The translations under genes and the position numbers were made by a program. 64,000 bases of DNA, taken from assembly GCA_023231475.1 (NCBI GenBank), contig JALJEE010002868.1:54299-118298 (forward strand), written 5' to 3'. Origin of the DNA: Seison nebaliae. Taxonomy: Eukaryota > Rotifera > Pararotatoria > Seisonacea > Seisonidae. This document shows, in pieces, positions 23,689 to 36,708 of this stretch (position 1 is the first letter of the stretch; each line of letters opens with the position of its first letter). Below the pieces are notes generated by a model, which was not told where the DNA came from, searched no databases, and saw only the letters and a program-made list of their open reading frames with translations.

Positions 23689-25577
23689 ATGTACAATTCG
23701 AATGACATAATCTTCCCAACCAATACTTTACTTCAAAATGAATTGATAATAAATGAATCGGCGAATATCGAGAAAAATGAAATCGATAACGAACGAAAAA
23801 ATGGAAAGAAAAGGAAATCTATTAATCATCCGGAGACAATGTCAACAAATGATGATACCTTCCTATCATACTCAAATGAACAACAACAACAACAGGAGAC
23901 TAATCTTCAACATTCCATTCCCAAGTTGTTAGTTGGGAAGAATCAATCGGAACTTCTAACCAAAACAACTACCATCAACGCCAACCAACCAAATTTAGAA
24001 GGAAACCGAAAAACGAGTCAAATGGAAAAGAAAATAGTTTATGGTAATGTCTATCATAATCAACGTAGTCAATCAGGAGGAAGATATCATTTATTAGACA
24101 CTGCCTCCAACAACAACAACAACAACAATAATAATAATAATAATAATAATAAAGATGAAGATTTAGAATTGATTGATGAATCAGAGAAATTGTTAGATGA
24201 GACGAATGTGGTTGATTCGACGAATAATTTCCTCCCATCCAAAAATCAGAAAAATAAGAAAATTGATGGAAAGAAAGGAAGTAATCGTTCGACGATCAGA
24301 TCACTACAACGATTAGCATCAACGTCACAAATGGAGAATGTAGGAGAAAGTAATACTGTCCGTCCTCCGGGCACATCATCTGACGATGTAATCCATTATT
24401 TGGCATCAGTCCCGAAGAATTGTGCGGAACAAGTCGAAGGTTTCGCCAAATATGTTTGGGAGACAGGATGGCGAGTTATGCCACATCACGCTCTTCCGCC
24501 TTGGTTGAGAGACAACGATTTCTTATTAAGAGGTCATCGTCCTCCACTCTCCTCATTTCGCGAATGTTTCAAATCGATTTTTCGCATTCATACTGAAACC
24601 GGAAATATTTGGACACATCTCTTAGGTTTATTCCATTTAATTTCATCATCTCAAAATTAATCTCATTTCATCTCTCTTGTTCAAGGCACTTTGGCATTCA
24701 TTGGCGTAGCGAGTTACTTTCTCACACGTCCATCACAAGAAATTCAGTGGCAAGACAAGATGGTATTCAGTGCCTTCTTCTTTGGAGCAATTCTCTGTCT
24801 TTTATTTTCAACTTTGTTCCATACACTCTATTGCCATTCTCCACGAATCAGTAAATTATTCAATAAGTTGATATTTGTTGAGAAAATAATTGAAGAAAAT
24901 TTTAAACTTTATTTCAGATTAGATTATTGTGGAATTTCTTTCCTTACTATAGGCTCATTTATTCCTTGGTTATATTATGGATTCTATTGTCACATAACGA
25001 CAAAGATGGCATATCTCGCACTTATTCTCATATTGGGCACGGCGTGTATTGTCGTGTCATTGTGGGATAAGTTTAGTGAACCCCGGTTTCGAGTAGTACG
25101 AGCAGGTTCCTTTATTTATAATTTAATTATCTTTCAAATTAATTATCTTTTTAGGAATGTTTGTTGCACTCGGTTTATCTGGTATCATACCAGCTATACA
25201 TTACTATATATCCAATGGGGCAGCAACGGCATTTTCAGTTGGTTCGTTGCATTGGCTCATCATTATGGCCACTCTGTACATAGCGGGAGCGGGGTTATAT
25301 GCCGCTCGTATTCCCGAACGATTATTTCCAGGTATATTTCACATTTCTTCCCACAATTATCACTTAACCTGCCCATAATTCACTCTTTCTAGGACGTTGT
25401 GATATCTGGTTTCAATCTCATCAAATTTTCCACATTTTCGTCGTTTTAGCCGCCTTCGTTCATTATCACGGAATCACCGAATTAGCTGCGTATCGACTTC
25501 GAATTGGCGATTGTATGGGAAGTGATCAGCAACTGGAATTCATCCAACATCCCCTCTATCCGAAAGTCGATCTCTAG
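23689..25577 (+). CDS. AdipoR: Adiponectin receptor / PAQR family seven-helix protein
   Basis: Five exons (23689-24625, 24686-24866, 24918-25105, 25155-25331, 25393-25577) give 555 residues, with introns of 60, 51, 49 and 61 nt. The C-terminal 330 residues are a PAQR domain: a pre-membrane segment PPWLRDNDFLLRGHRPPLSSF, the IHTETGNIWTHLLG motif, seven hydrophobic helices, and the zinc-binding histidines in LFHTLYCHS and in HQIFHIFVVLAAFVHYHG. In other animals these receptors act as hydrolase-like sensors in lipid and glucose control. The N-terminal 230 residues are low in complexity, with Asn and Gln runs from AAC/AAT/CAA repeats, much longer than in human ADIPOR1 (375 residues in all), so the true start might lie at an internal Met. 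Exon phases all close. Confidence 0.93.
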
Positions 25578-26869
25578 AATTATTTATGGGACGGAACTAT
25601 AGTGGAAGTGTTATATCATTTCCCAGAATTTTTGTTCCATTTATTCATGTATCAATTTCATTTTATTCATTAAAAAAAATTTACATTATTTAAACACGAA
25701 CAATTTGCGGATACGAAGAACAAACGAAATTTATTAATTCTCTCACAATTTCACTTAATTGTCAAACTGAATTTCCATCAATTGTCAACTTTAATTAGGA
25801 GATTGATGTGTTAACTCCGATATTCGTCTCGTCGTCTCTTTTGATGCTCATACAAATCTCAATAATTTCACACGTATGTAAATTCAATAATGAAATATTT
25901 CTTATTTTCGTTTTCATAATAATTCTTATTTATTTTATTTATTCATTTGTAATTTATCATCGTTCCTATAATATAATCCTCTTCTTTCCAATCATTCTCT
26001 TCCCTTCCATTAATGGTATGGAACGAGAGATTCTCTAAATTTAATCGATCTATAAAAAAATTTTTAAAATTTTTTAAATAAATTCTCCAAATATATTTTA
26101 AGTTGCTGCTAGTTCCTCATCCACAAACAAACTTGTCTGTCTCTAGACTTTCTTCCTCTTACAACTCATCACCATTTCCCCTCTGTGTTGAACAATAAGA
26201 ATTTATGATAATAAGATGTAAGAATTATTTTTGAAGAATTTGTTCGACTTTGCACTCCTATTATTCGTGAAGGAAAGAATGCGTCTAATTCCCATTCCAT
26301 TTACAATGGTCACCAAACATAATTAATTAACAACTTTAATTCTTTTTTCGTCCACTTCTCTTCCAATGGACATTCGACGATTATATAAATATATGAACGG
26401 TCAATTTAAATCCGTCCATCACAATCATCGAAATGATTACAGACGAACGAAGAGAACCATCATTCTTCTTCCAAACTCAATTGAGAGAAGGAAGAATCGA
26501 ATGAATAAATTACAAAAGGACATCATGCTCAACGAAACAGGATGACGAGAATATTCTTCAAAAAATGATTTAATGATTCATAATCTACTTCTCATTATCT
26601 CCTATTTGGTTTTCATGTTCATGAATGAAATTAGGAAAAAAAATGTTTTTTTTTTATTCTCTGAAGAATGACATTCTCTCCAGCACTATAGACTGTGAAG
26701 AGGACTCCAATTCGAATCTCGATCCCCATACAGGAAGGACGTCATATTTTGACTTTCTTCCATCTCTCTAATCTCATTCCAATTAATTTCTCATCCAACT
26801 AATTCAATATCCAACTCATTTGAGACGAGTTGAAACGTCATCGTTCACATTCTCTCAAATACAACCATA
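25578..26869. other. Intergenic, nothing recognised
   Basis: AT-rich spacer between the adiponectin receptor and the fold-back element. No supported coding region or RNA gene. Confidence 0.45.
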
Positions 26870-28073
26870 GTCTTCAAGGTATACGGTGATTTCGCCATCC
26901 TGATATTTTGCCACCCTGTTTTATCCATTTTGGACAGTTCGCCACCCTGAATATGGACACTTTGCCATCTTGTGTGTATATTTTCGGTGATTTCGCCACT
27001 CTTCTATTTAAATAAAATATACATTTTTTTATTCTTCAAGGAATGGACACTTTGCCACCCATCTTTTTTTAAAACAAAATACTATTTCGGTGATTTCGCC
27101 ACCCTTCTATCTAAATCTGTCTATTTATTTTCAAGGAGTGGACACTTTACTGTCCTGTCTTCTCTTATGTTTTCACCTTTTAAGTACATGAGTTAGATCA
27201 TGAGTTACGATCACGCCAAATCACCCCTGCTTTTATTAATTAGAATTTCAGTTTTTACTTTAATAATTGTTAATAAAATTATTAAACGATTGTAGGAGTT
27301 TTCACAGTTGGAGATTTCAGCGGACAATTTTTTCGAACTTTTTTTTAAACTTCCCTTTTTTATAGAAAATATTTAATTTGTGATGATAGTTTTATAAGAT
27401 GTTAGATATTAAATAAGTTGATAGGATATCTTTCTGATGTATTTTTTAAAAAAAAATAAGCGGACAAATCCACATACATACATTTTCCTTATTTTTTTGA
27501 AAAAAGGACAAAAAACATAAAGAGAAAAAGGGAAGAGAAAGCAAAATCACTGTGTGAAATTCACCTATTAAATTAAAATAAGTAAGTAATAACATAATAA
27601 AAGTAAGTAAGTATTAAGTTATCGTTAATATTAAATAATTAGTTAACTAATTGATTAACTAATTAATTATTATAATAATTTTATTAACAATTATTAAAGT
27701 AAAATCTGAAATTCTAATTAATAAAAGCAGGGGTGATTAGGCGTGATCGTAACTCATGATCTAACTCATGTACTTAAAAGGTGAAAACATAAGAGAAGAC
27801 AGGACAGTAAAGTGTCCACTCCTTGAAAATAAATAGACAGATTTAGATAGAAAGGTGACGAAATCACCGAAATAGTAATATTTTTTTAAAAAAAGATGGG
27901 TGGCAAAGTGTCCATTCCTTGAAGAATAAAAAAATGTATATTTTATTTAAATAGAAGAGTGGCGAAATCACCGAAAATACACACACAAGATGGCAAACTG
28001 TCCATATTCAGGGTGGCGAACTGTCCAAAATGGATAAAACAGGGTGGCGAAATCAACGGGATTCGTCTTCAAG
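26870..28073. mobile_element. Fold-back DNA transposon, Mutator-like by its 9-bp target duplication, non-autonomous
   Basis: The element proper is 26879-28064, flanked by perfect 9-bp copies of GTCTTCAAG (26870-26878 and 28065-28073). Its terminal inverted repeats are about 400 bp each (26879-27290 and 27665-28064) and closely matched. Each arm alternates two words, 'GGTGATTTCGCCACC' and 'GGACACTTTGCCACC', several times, and contains an inner unique part ('ATGAGTTAGATCATGAGTTACGATC'-like, paired across the arms). The middle (27290-27665) is AT-rich and has no transposase. Long inverted repeats plus a 9-bp duplication are typical of Mutator-like elements; the family call is inference. The high similarity of the arms suggests a fairly recent insertion. 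Confidence 0.85.
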
Positions 28074-29491
28074 AGCGATAAGATAAATTTTAATAGAAAT
28101 AATCATCAATAACAGTCATTCATGTGGATAAATTGAATTTTTCCTTACAATAATTCTTACAATATTTGTTAGAAGAAATTGGTAGATAAATACTCCATAC
28201 CGATGGAATAATTGTCAGGAGAATAATAACAATCATAATTCTCTTTAATCATATGTTTGAATGGACTATTTTTATTTTTCATTCATTTAATTTAATACTC
28301 TTACAGTCAAGGATATTTTAGGGAAGACATAAAACTCGTTTTTACTTAAAGGATTATTTCTGTCGTTGTTTAGTGGAGAAGAATGATGAGAATTATTCAA
28401 GAAGATTTTCTAAAGTATTTTCGAATTGAATGATTTTTAGTAGAAATCTAATAAAAGATTACCTGTCCATAAGAATAGAGTGAGGAAGGTGGACCACTTC
28501 TACTCCCCATTTCCCTTAAACATGACAAATGGGAAAATGGACAATGAATTAATATATTCGTTCCCAATACAAAAGGGAAGTATTAAGTAGGAAGGGTAGA
28601 AGAAGCAAGATTAAGATCTGTCCTTTTCCTTCCCATTGAAATTTCAAAGAATTGAACTATCCACCAACTGGACCACCATCTATCGAATTGCCTACTATCT
28701 ATCTTCTTATTTATCTATCTATTTATCATTTTCCAAAGAAATAATAATGATTATCTGACAAATATTAATAATTCGACTTTCCAATGAAAATTGTGTGTGT
28801 TAAACGATTATTTCATGGGGGAAACAGGAAAATATGAAGGAGAAATTGGGAACTGTTTCAATGAATGTGAAAAATGAATTTTATGCTTCCACAATTGCTT
28901 TCTTTTAATAATATTTCTTATTAACCATATTCGATAAGATTTGAACGTTTAACCGACTTTCTTCCCTCATAGAAGTTGCTTGGTTGGTTTTAATTGAACT
29001 TTCTCCAACTCACCAAGTCAACAGAAGGAGGAATGGGGGTGGATGACAATTATTTATTTTTTTCGCCCAACCGATCATTTCTCCTTATTCAATTCCTCCC
29101 AACGTCATGTACATTACTCAACAAATTCATATTTGTCGTCCGTAGTAGATAGAATAGTAAAAGATGAATCTTAATCGCGTCTATTTACATTTGACATATT
29201 ATGGACATAGGTAACATGAAAATAAGAAATTTTTTCTATTTAAATTTATCTATTTCTCTTTCAAATATTTTCTTCATTTCTTGAAAACTTTCAATTTCCA
29301 ACAATCATTTCCTTCTAATATATCTCGTGTTTTTCTCTCATTTCTCTCCTAATATTCTCTAACTTTCCAAACACTCTCTATTCTTTCTCTCTTTTTCTCT
29401 CTCTCTCTCTCGTTCATCATAAACATTTATCATTCATTCTTCAATTCCTTCTCCAATTTCTCGAAATCAGATCACCATTTAATTAGACGAA
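28074..29491. other. Intergenic, upstream of the PX kinase gene
   Basis: No gene recognised. Pyrimidine-rich stretches (CT runs at 29395-29411) lie just before the presumed 5' leader of the next gene. Confidence 0.45.
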
Positions 29492-31475
<1,984 letters not shown>

Positions 31476-31772
31476 CATCCATCTCTCTCCTCAACGAGTC
31501 GAAACCTTCGAGAAATTTCCTGGTGAATTCACAACGAAGAAAGCGAATTAGCTTCTTAATCTTTTTATTTTTTCAAGAATTCTTCTATTTCACATCTGAT
31601 CGCACCACCGTTTTGTAAATGAATATCCACTCTCCCACACAAAACACGCACACACTGCCCACACATCTGTTCTTATTCATTCTTATTTTACTAACGACCA
31701 ATTATTATTAAAACGTTTCAAATAAAGAAATATCAATTTATTATTATTATTTTTTCTTTCTTTCAATTAAAT

Positions 31773-32747
31773 TTACAATAATTTCTTAGAGCGTATAATA
31801 CCCGAACGGATACCTGTCTTCTCTCCACTATATTTCTCCATACTTCGTTTCTGATCGAATTGACGTTTCTGTCCACGAAGCGAAATTAATGCTTTCGAAT
31901 ATTTCCTTCTGTGTTTGACTCGAGGATTATTCTTGAATTTTTTCCTTCGTAATTCATCCAACGACTTATTCTTCTCAATTCGATAACTGACTTTCCTCTT
32001 ATCATCATCATTATCTTCACCATCATCATCATCATCATCGCTTATTTTTTCTTCTTTTATTTCTTTTTCTTCTTTTAAATGAAGATGAATTTGTTCAAAT
32101 AATTCTTTTTGTCGCAATCGATCCATTGATACATTGTCACAATTTTCAAATTTCTTCAAAAGTTTTTTTAGAAGGAAAATATCCTTCAAAATTGGATGAA
32201 TCTTCTTCTCTAACGATATGATTTCCTTCTCATTCTTATTGTCGTTGTCATTGTTATCGGAGTCGGAGGAAGAGGAGGAGATGAGTAGAAATAAACATAA
32301 TTTCATCGAATAAACATATCGGAGAACTTGAAGAAAATCATTTTCTACATTCTTCTTTTCCAAATCATCCAATTCATTCTTCAATTCTCTCAATAATAAT
32401 CTCATTTCGTCATTCATCACAATCGTCTCATCATTCATTTCTTCCATATTCTCTTCCTTTATCTTTCTTAATTGACCCAATATGAAATGGTTTGACGACG
32501 AAGACGAAAGTAAACGCTCTTTCCCATTATCATATCTGATATATTCGTTTTGTTGTATGGTTATCGCTTCCTCTTCCTCCAACAATTCGTCATCTAAATC
32601 TGCTTCGAAATTCTTCTTCTTCTTCTGCTTCTTCTTCGCTCGTTTCCATTGACCTTGTTCATTCGATCCATAATAATCCGACTGTTTCTTTCCCCAATTT
32701 ACCTTCCCAATTCCTTCGTTTTCATCCTCTACCACTTTGATCACCAT
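31773..32747 (-). CDS. UTP3: Sas10/UTP3, small-subunit processome protein
   Basis: A nucleolar U3 snoRNP-associated factor needed for 18S rRNA processing. The single visible exon gives 324 residues from the ATG at 32747. The C-terminus carries the family signature NPRVKHRRKYSKALISLRGQ followed by KYSGEKTGIRSGIIRS. The N-terminus has NWGKKQSDYYG, also typical, then a Lys-rich and an acidic stretch. The middle (residues about 95-210) corresponds to the Sas10/C1D helical domain, here interrupted by a Ser/Asp-rich segment. An AG just before the ATG (the 'gataag' at 32748-32753 read on this strand) could be an acceptor, so a small upstream exon is possible. Confidence 0.92.
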   Translation of the reverse strand: MVIKVVEDENEGIGKVNWGKKQSDYYGSNEQGQWKRAKKKQKKKKNFEADLDDELLEEEEAITIQQNEYIRYDNGKERLLSSSSSNHFILGQLRKIKEENMEEMNDETIVMNDEMRLLLRELKNELDDLEKKNVENDFLQVLRYVYSMKLCLFLLISSSSSDSDNNDNDNKNEKEIISLEKKIHPILKDIFLLKKLLKKFENCDNVSMDRLRQKELFEQIHLHLKEEKEIKEEKISDDDDDDGEDNDDDKRKVSYRIEKNKSLDELRRKKFKNNPRVKHRRKYSKALISLRGQKRQFDQKRSMEKYSGEKTGIRSGIIRSKKLL

Positions 32748-35109
32748 CACCTTATCAATTTGTAAAACATGGAATTATCTCAAATGCTTCAAATTTAAAA
32801 TTTCTTAATTTATTTCATCATTCAGAAAATTGTTTGACTTCTCGTTGAGCTTCAAACTCCTACAAATTCAAAAAACTCATTAATTCTTCATTTTTGTTTG
32901 ATTCAAACATTATCGTTTGAATGGGAAAAATTAGCTGGTTAGATCTGGGAGATTATCCAATATGTTGTCGTTCGAAGGAGAATGATTAATGAGAATAATT
33001 TTCAGTGTAGATAAATAAGAGAAGGATGATAGGGTTGATAATGAGGGCACTCTCGAAATGAATCAGAATGATGAGAAGATGTAGATAAGAACTGCTCAAT
33101 TAGAAGTGAAATGATAAGTTAAAGAAGAATCTTAATTGAAAATCATCATTCTCCATCTAGCTACATATGTTATCCTTTATTTGTGTGGGTTAAACTTCCC
33201 TTCGCTCACTACTCAGCGTTCTTACTCCAAACAACTTCTCTACTCGTCAAAGAGCTGACAAGGTAGTTGTGTAAGTCCCTCGTCAATCTTCTGGATTGAC
33301 TCTATCTTATGCGTTTTACGTTACGAATGTTGGAAAAACTACAAATACTTCTCTTGTGATCGATTCATTTTTCAAATCTCATATTTTAATTATCATTATA
33401 ACTATCATTTTGTCAAAAACAAAACACATTTACTCCATTTGCGTAATTTTCGATTGTAGTAATTTCTATACGTAATCTATAAAAAATGATGTTTTCCTAA
33501 AGAAGCTAAACCGGTTTAGTCAAAGCGTAAATTAATAAACATTTTACTATCAAATCTTACACATCAAATCCTAATATAATAATCTACGTCGATCTTCCTT
33601 TTTTCACTTTTCATGAGAAGTGAATATGTCAACCTTCATTCTCATACCCATCAAACTGATTTGATAATCATTAATCATTTTTAATTAAATTTAAATGTTT
33701 AGTAAATGTTCCAGACTAATCGAATTGACATTAAGTTACTGTCAAAATTAAATTAAATTTCTTCAAATAAACCCATTCGTTTATCTCAGGATGGTAGTTG
33801 AGTTTGGAAGTTTGGGGTGAAACTGCTATCCAAACTCTAAATGTAGCTCATTCTTTTATATTTCTTATTAAAGATGTAACTTTTCAACTTTTACCCAATA
33901 CTGGCAATAATTTGTGTTAAGTTAAATTAAGTTCGAAGTTTCATAAGAACGTGCGTTTGATGTTAGTTATATGACATGAAATTTAAGTTTAGATAATTTG
34001 TCCATAGTCCTCCAGCAAATTAGACTTATTCGAATTTGAATTTATTAGAATTCCTAATGGACAAATAGAAGATGTTGAATGAGAGTTGGGAAATATTGGA
34101 AATAATTCTAGAATAGGTATTTTGGGGAGGTTGTAGGGGGAAGACGGGATAGTTATAATTTACAAGTTGTCAGTCTGTGAGAGTTATAAACTTCCCATTT
34201 CGTTCCGTTTAGAGTTTAGGTATTAGATTATGGTTTATCGATCAGTTGTTAAGAGGAACTAATTAAAGTTCCCACATCACTTCGTTAATAGCGAGTTAGA
34301 TAACATTTGATATTGTTAATAAAGAAGATTGGTTATAATTAGGATTTCGTGGGAAAGATGCCTAAGAGAATGACAAGAAATATCTAATCATAATCTACAC
34401 TGACCTTCATTTACATAAGGCTCCCTCACATTGTTCTCTCACGTACGTTTGAGTAGGTGAATAATATATAACATATTATATCGTATGATATCTGTTATGA
34501 AAATTGCTTCACATGTCTTTTCCTTTCCTCTAGTTTGTCTATCCGTCGTCGTTCATTCGATTCTATTACTTTCCACATGCATGTTCCTTAACTGCTTCTT
34601 CTACATGTCTCTTTTCAACTATAATACGGACATGGTTTTTCGATGACGTCAAATATTCGATTGACTTTCAAAATAGATAAATTTTTATTTCTCCCAATCA
34701 TTTATAAACGTTATTCATTCAATCAAAATGTACGAAATGGGGAAAACTTCAAATTTATTATTTTTTATTTCTTCAATACATTTGCCTTCTCCTCAAAATA
34801 CATTCAACTTTCTCATATCATAGTTTTAGCAAGCAAGCTAGCTAGCTCACTTAACGTCCTATCATCTTTTACCATTGTATTTTCCGAAAGAAAATTCTAC
34901 TCCCAACAAGATTGAAACATCTTCCCCCACTCCCCTTCCTCCCCATTTTTCACAAAGCATTTGATGCGAATGTATTCATTTTCTCTCCTAAATCTTCTAT
35001 TAATGTCCCTCTCGAACAACACTTGTTATATGTACGTCCCCCCTCCTCTTGCTAGATTATTGCTCTTGCTTCCTTTCATACTTTTCTCAAATAGTTCTTT
35101 CACAACAAC
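32748..35109. other. Intergenic, nothing recognised
   Basis: Divergent 5' flanks of the Sas10 gene (minus) and the Pro-rich gene (plus). No further gene or repeat with structure I can support. Confidence 0.45.
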
Positions 35110-35677
35110 ATGGTCAATCGACAACGTTCACCCTATCGCCATGCCGATGGTAGAATCGACGATACAAAATACATTCAACATATGGAAAAATTACATCCAA
35201 CTAAACCTTTAGAACCACCATCAATTCCTATTGATCAATATCCCATCAATTTCGATCCAAATCCGATCGTCATCAATAAGGAGATTCCCGAACATATGAT
35301 GCCAAAACAACCACATGTTCAATTAGTTCAGATTAGATATCTCCAACCACCAACACCACCAGAACCCGCTCCAATTATAGTGAGAGAGATTCGACCGAAA
35401 TCTTATCCGGAAAAACCACCGGTTCGAATTCGACAACGACAACACCGTCAAAAAACTCCACCACCACTAGTGATTCGAGTGAAACCGCCAGCGCCACCGC
35501 ACATTGAGAAGGAAGTGAAATATATTGACGTTAAAACATCCGAAGATGCTCAACAAAAAGTTTCGAACTCGTTTTATCAACATTTTGAATTTATTAACTG
35601 ATTTTTTTTTCTTAAATTCTCTTTTCATTTAAAGTTATCACAACATCAACATCGTAACCAACATCAAGAACGATACC

Positions 35678-35718
<41 letters not shown>

Positions 35719-35961
35719 ACACAACAAACAGATTCCAAAATTTATTCGTCAAATTATAATGTCAAGCAGAATGGATCATCCTCTGCCAAGATGTTTAGTG
35801 CAACGAAAGAATTCTGTTAATATTCTTCATAAAAAATGAAGAAATTTTTTATAAATCTTTCTATTTTAGGGATGAATGATCCACGATTGTTAAGACTATT
35901 GAGAAAAGGGAGTAGTTACACAGACGACGATCTTCGTCGTTTGGGATTCTCATTTCAATGA
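35110..35961 (+). CDS. Pro-rich protein with IRE-type repeats, unknown function
   Basis: Three exons, 35110-35559, 35635-35815 and 35870-35961, close in frame and give 240 residues. The N-terminal half contains imperfect repeats of the form PPTPPEPAPIIVREIRPK, PEKPPVRIRQR, PPPLVIRVKPPAPP. A Gln run of about 14 (CAA repeats) sits in exon 2, and the C-terminus is a compact charged end (NDPRLLRLLRKGSSYTDDDLRRLGF). There is no signal peptide or membrane helix at this start. Such Pro-rich repeats occur in cytoskeletal and structural proteins, but I do not recognise a specific family. Upstream at 34961-35100 there is a hydrophobic open frame that I treat as non-coding. Confidence 0.65.
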
Positions 35962-36708
35962 AGCAAGCAATTCTTGAGTTGAAAGAACTAAATCTTTTTT
36001 TAAACTAATCTTTTTACTTTTTATTATTTATTAGAAAAGAAAACTATTTTTTTTTCTTTCTCATTAATGCGGAACTGTGAGGAATTTCTTGTTTTTAATC
36101 TTTTTTTCGATGCCGAATTATTAATCAGTTAATGATGAATCTAAAATTATTATTCGTAGAAATTAATTATTAAATTTTGATTCAATCATCATCCAATTCA
36201 AACCATTATTATTATTATTATTATTATTATTCTTATTATTATTATTCCAATTATTCTCATTCATTCCCATCAATCCATCGAATTAAGATAGTAACCATCA
36301 ACTTTTATTTTATGATTTCTAATAAAATAAGAAAGGAAACACTCATCATTTGAAAAAGTCTATTCAAATTCAACCAATTATTACTTCTTATATTAATATT
36401 AATCTAATTATAACTTCTTTTACAATTTTGATAATTTAATTAGTAACTTGAAATCGATTAAGGAAACTTAAAATTAAAATTTTTTCAATTAACAAATGAA
36501 TAAAAATTTTGTTTTTATTTGAAAAAATGGAAAAAGTAATAAGAAAAAGTGTTTAGACATAACTACTCTACGCTTCCTATCAATATCAGTAGATAGGATG
36601 ATGAAAAAAAAGTTCTTTGAAATTTAAAAGAAAATCGAGTTTCCATATCGGAATCAATTTGAACCTGAAAAATTGAAAAGTTTTTTTATTTTTACAAATG
36701 ATACATGT
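35962..36708. other. Convergent 3' flanks
   Basis: Space between the ends of the Pro-rich gene (plus) and the RRM gene (minus). It holds an ATT trinucleotide run at 36207-36246 and AATAAA-like signals for both strands; nothing coding is visible. Confidence 0.5.

Noticed and set aside
26670-26745. tRNA-like segment with TTCGAATC
   Set aside because: The B-box-like word is present but no A box, anticodon stem or acceptor pairing could be drawn.
34961-35212. Signal-peptide-like hydrophobic frame before the Pro-rich gene
   Set aside because: It is in another frame from the Pro-rich protein, no splice joins the two convincingly, and the tail is a frame shadow.
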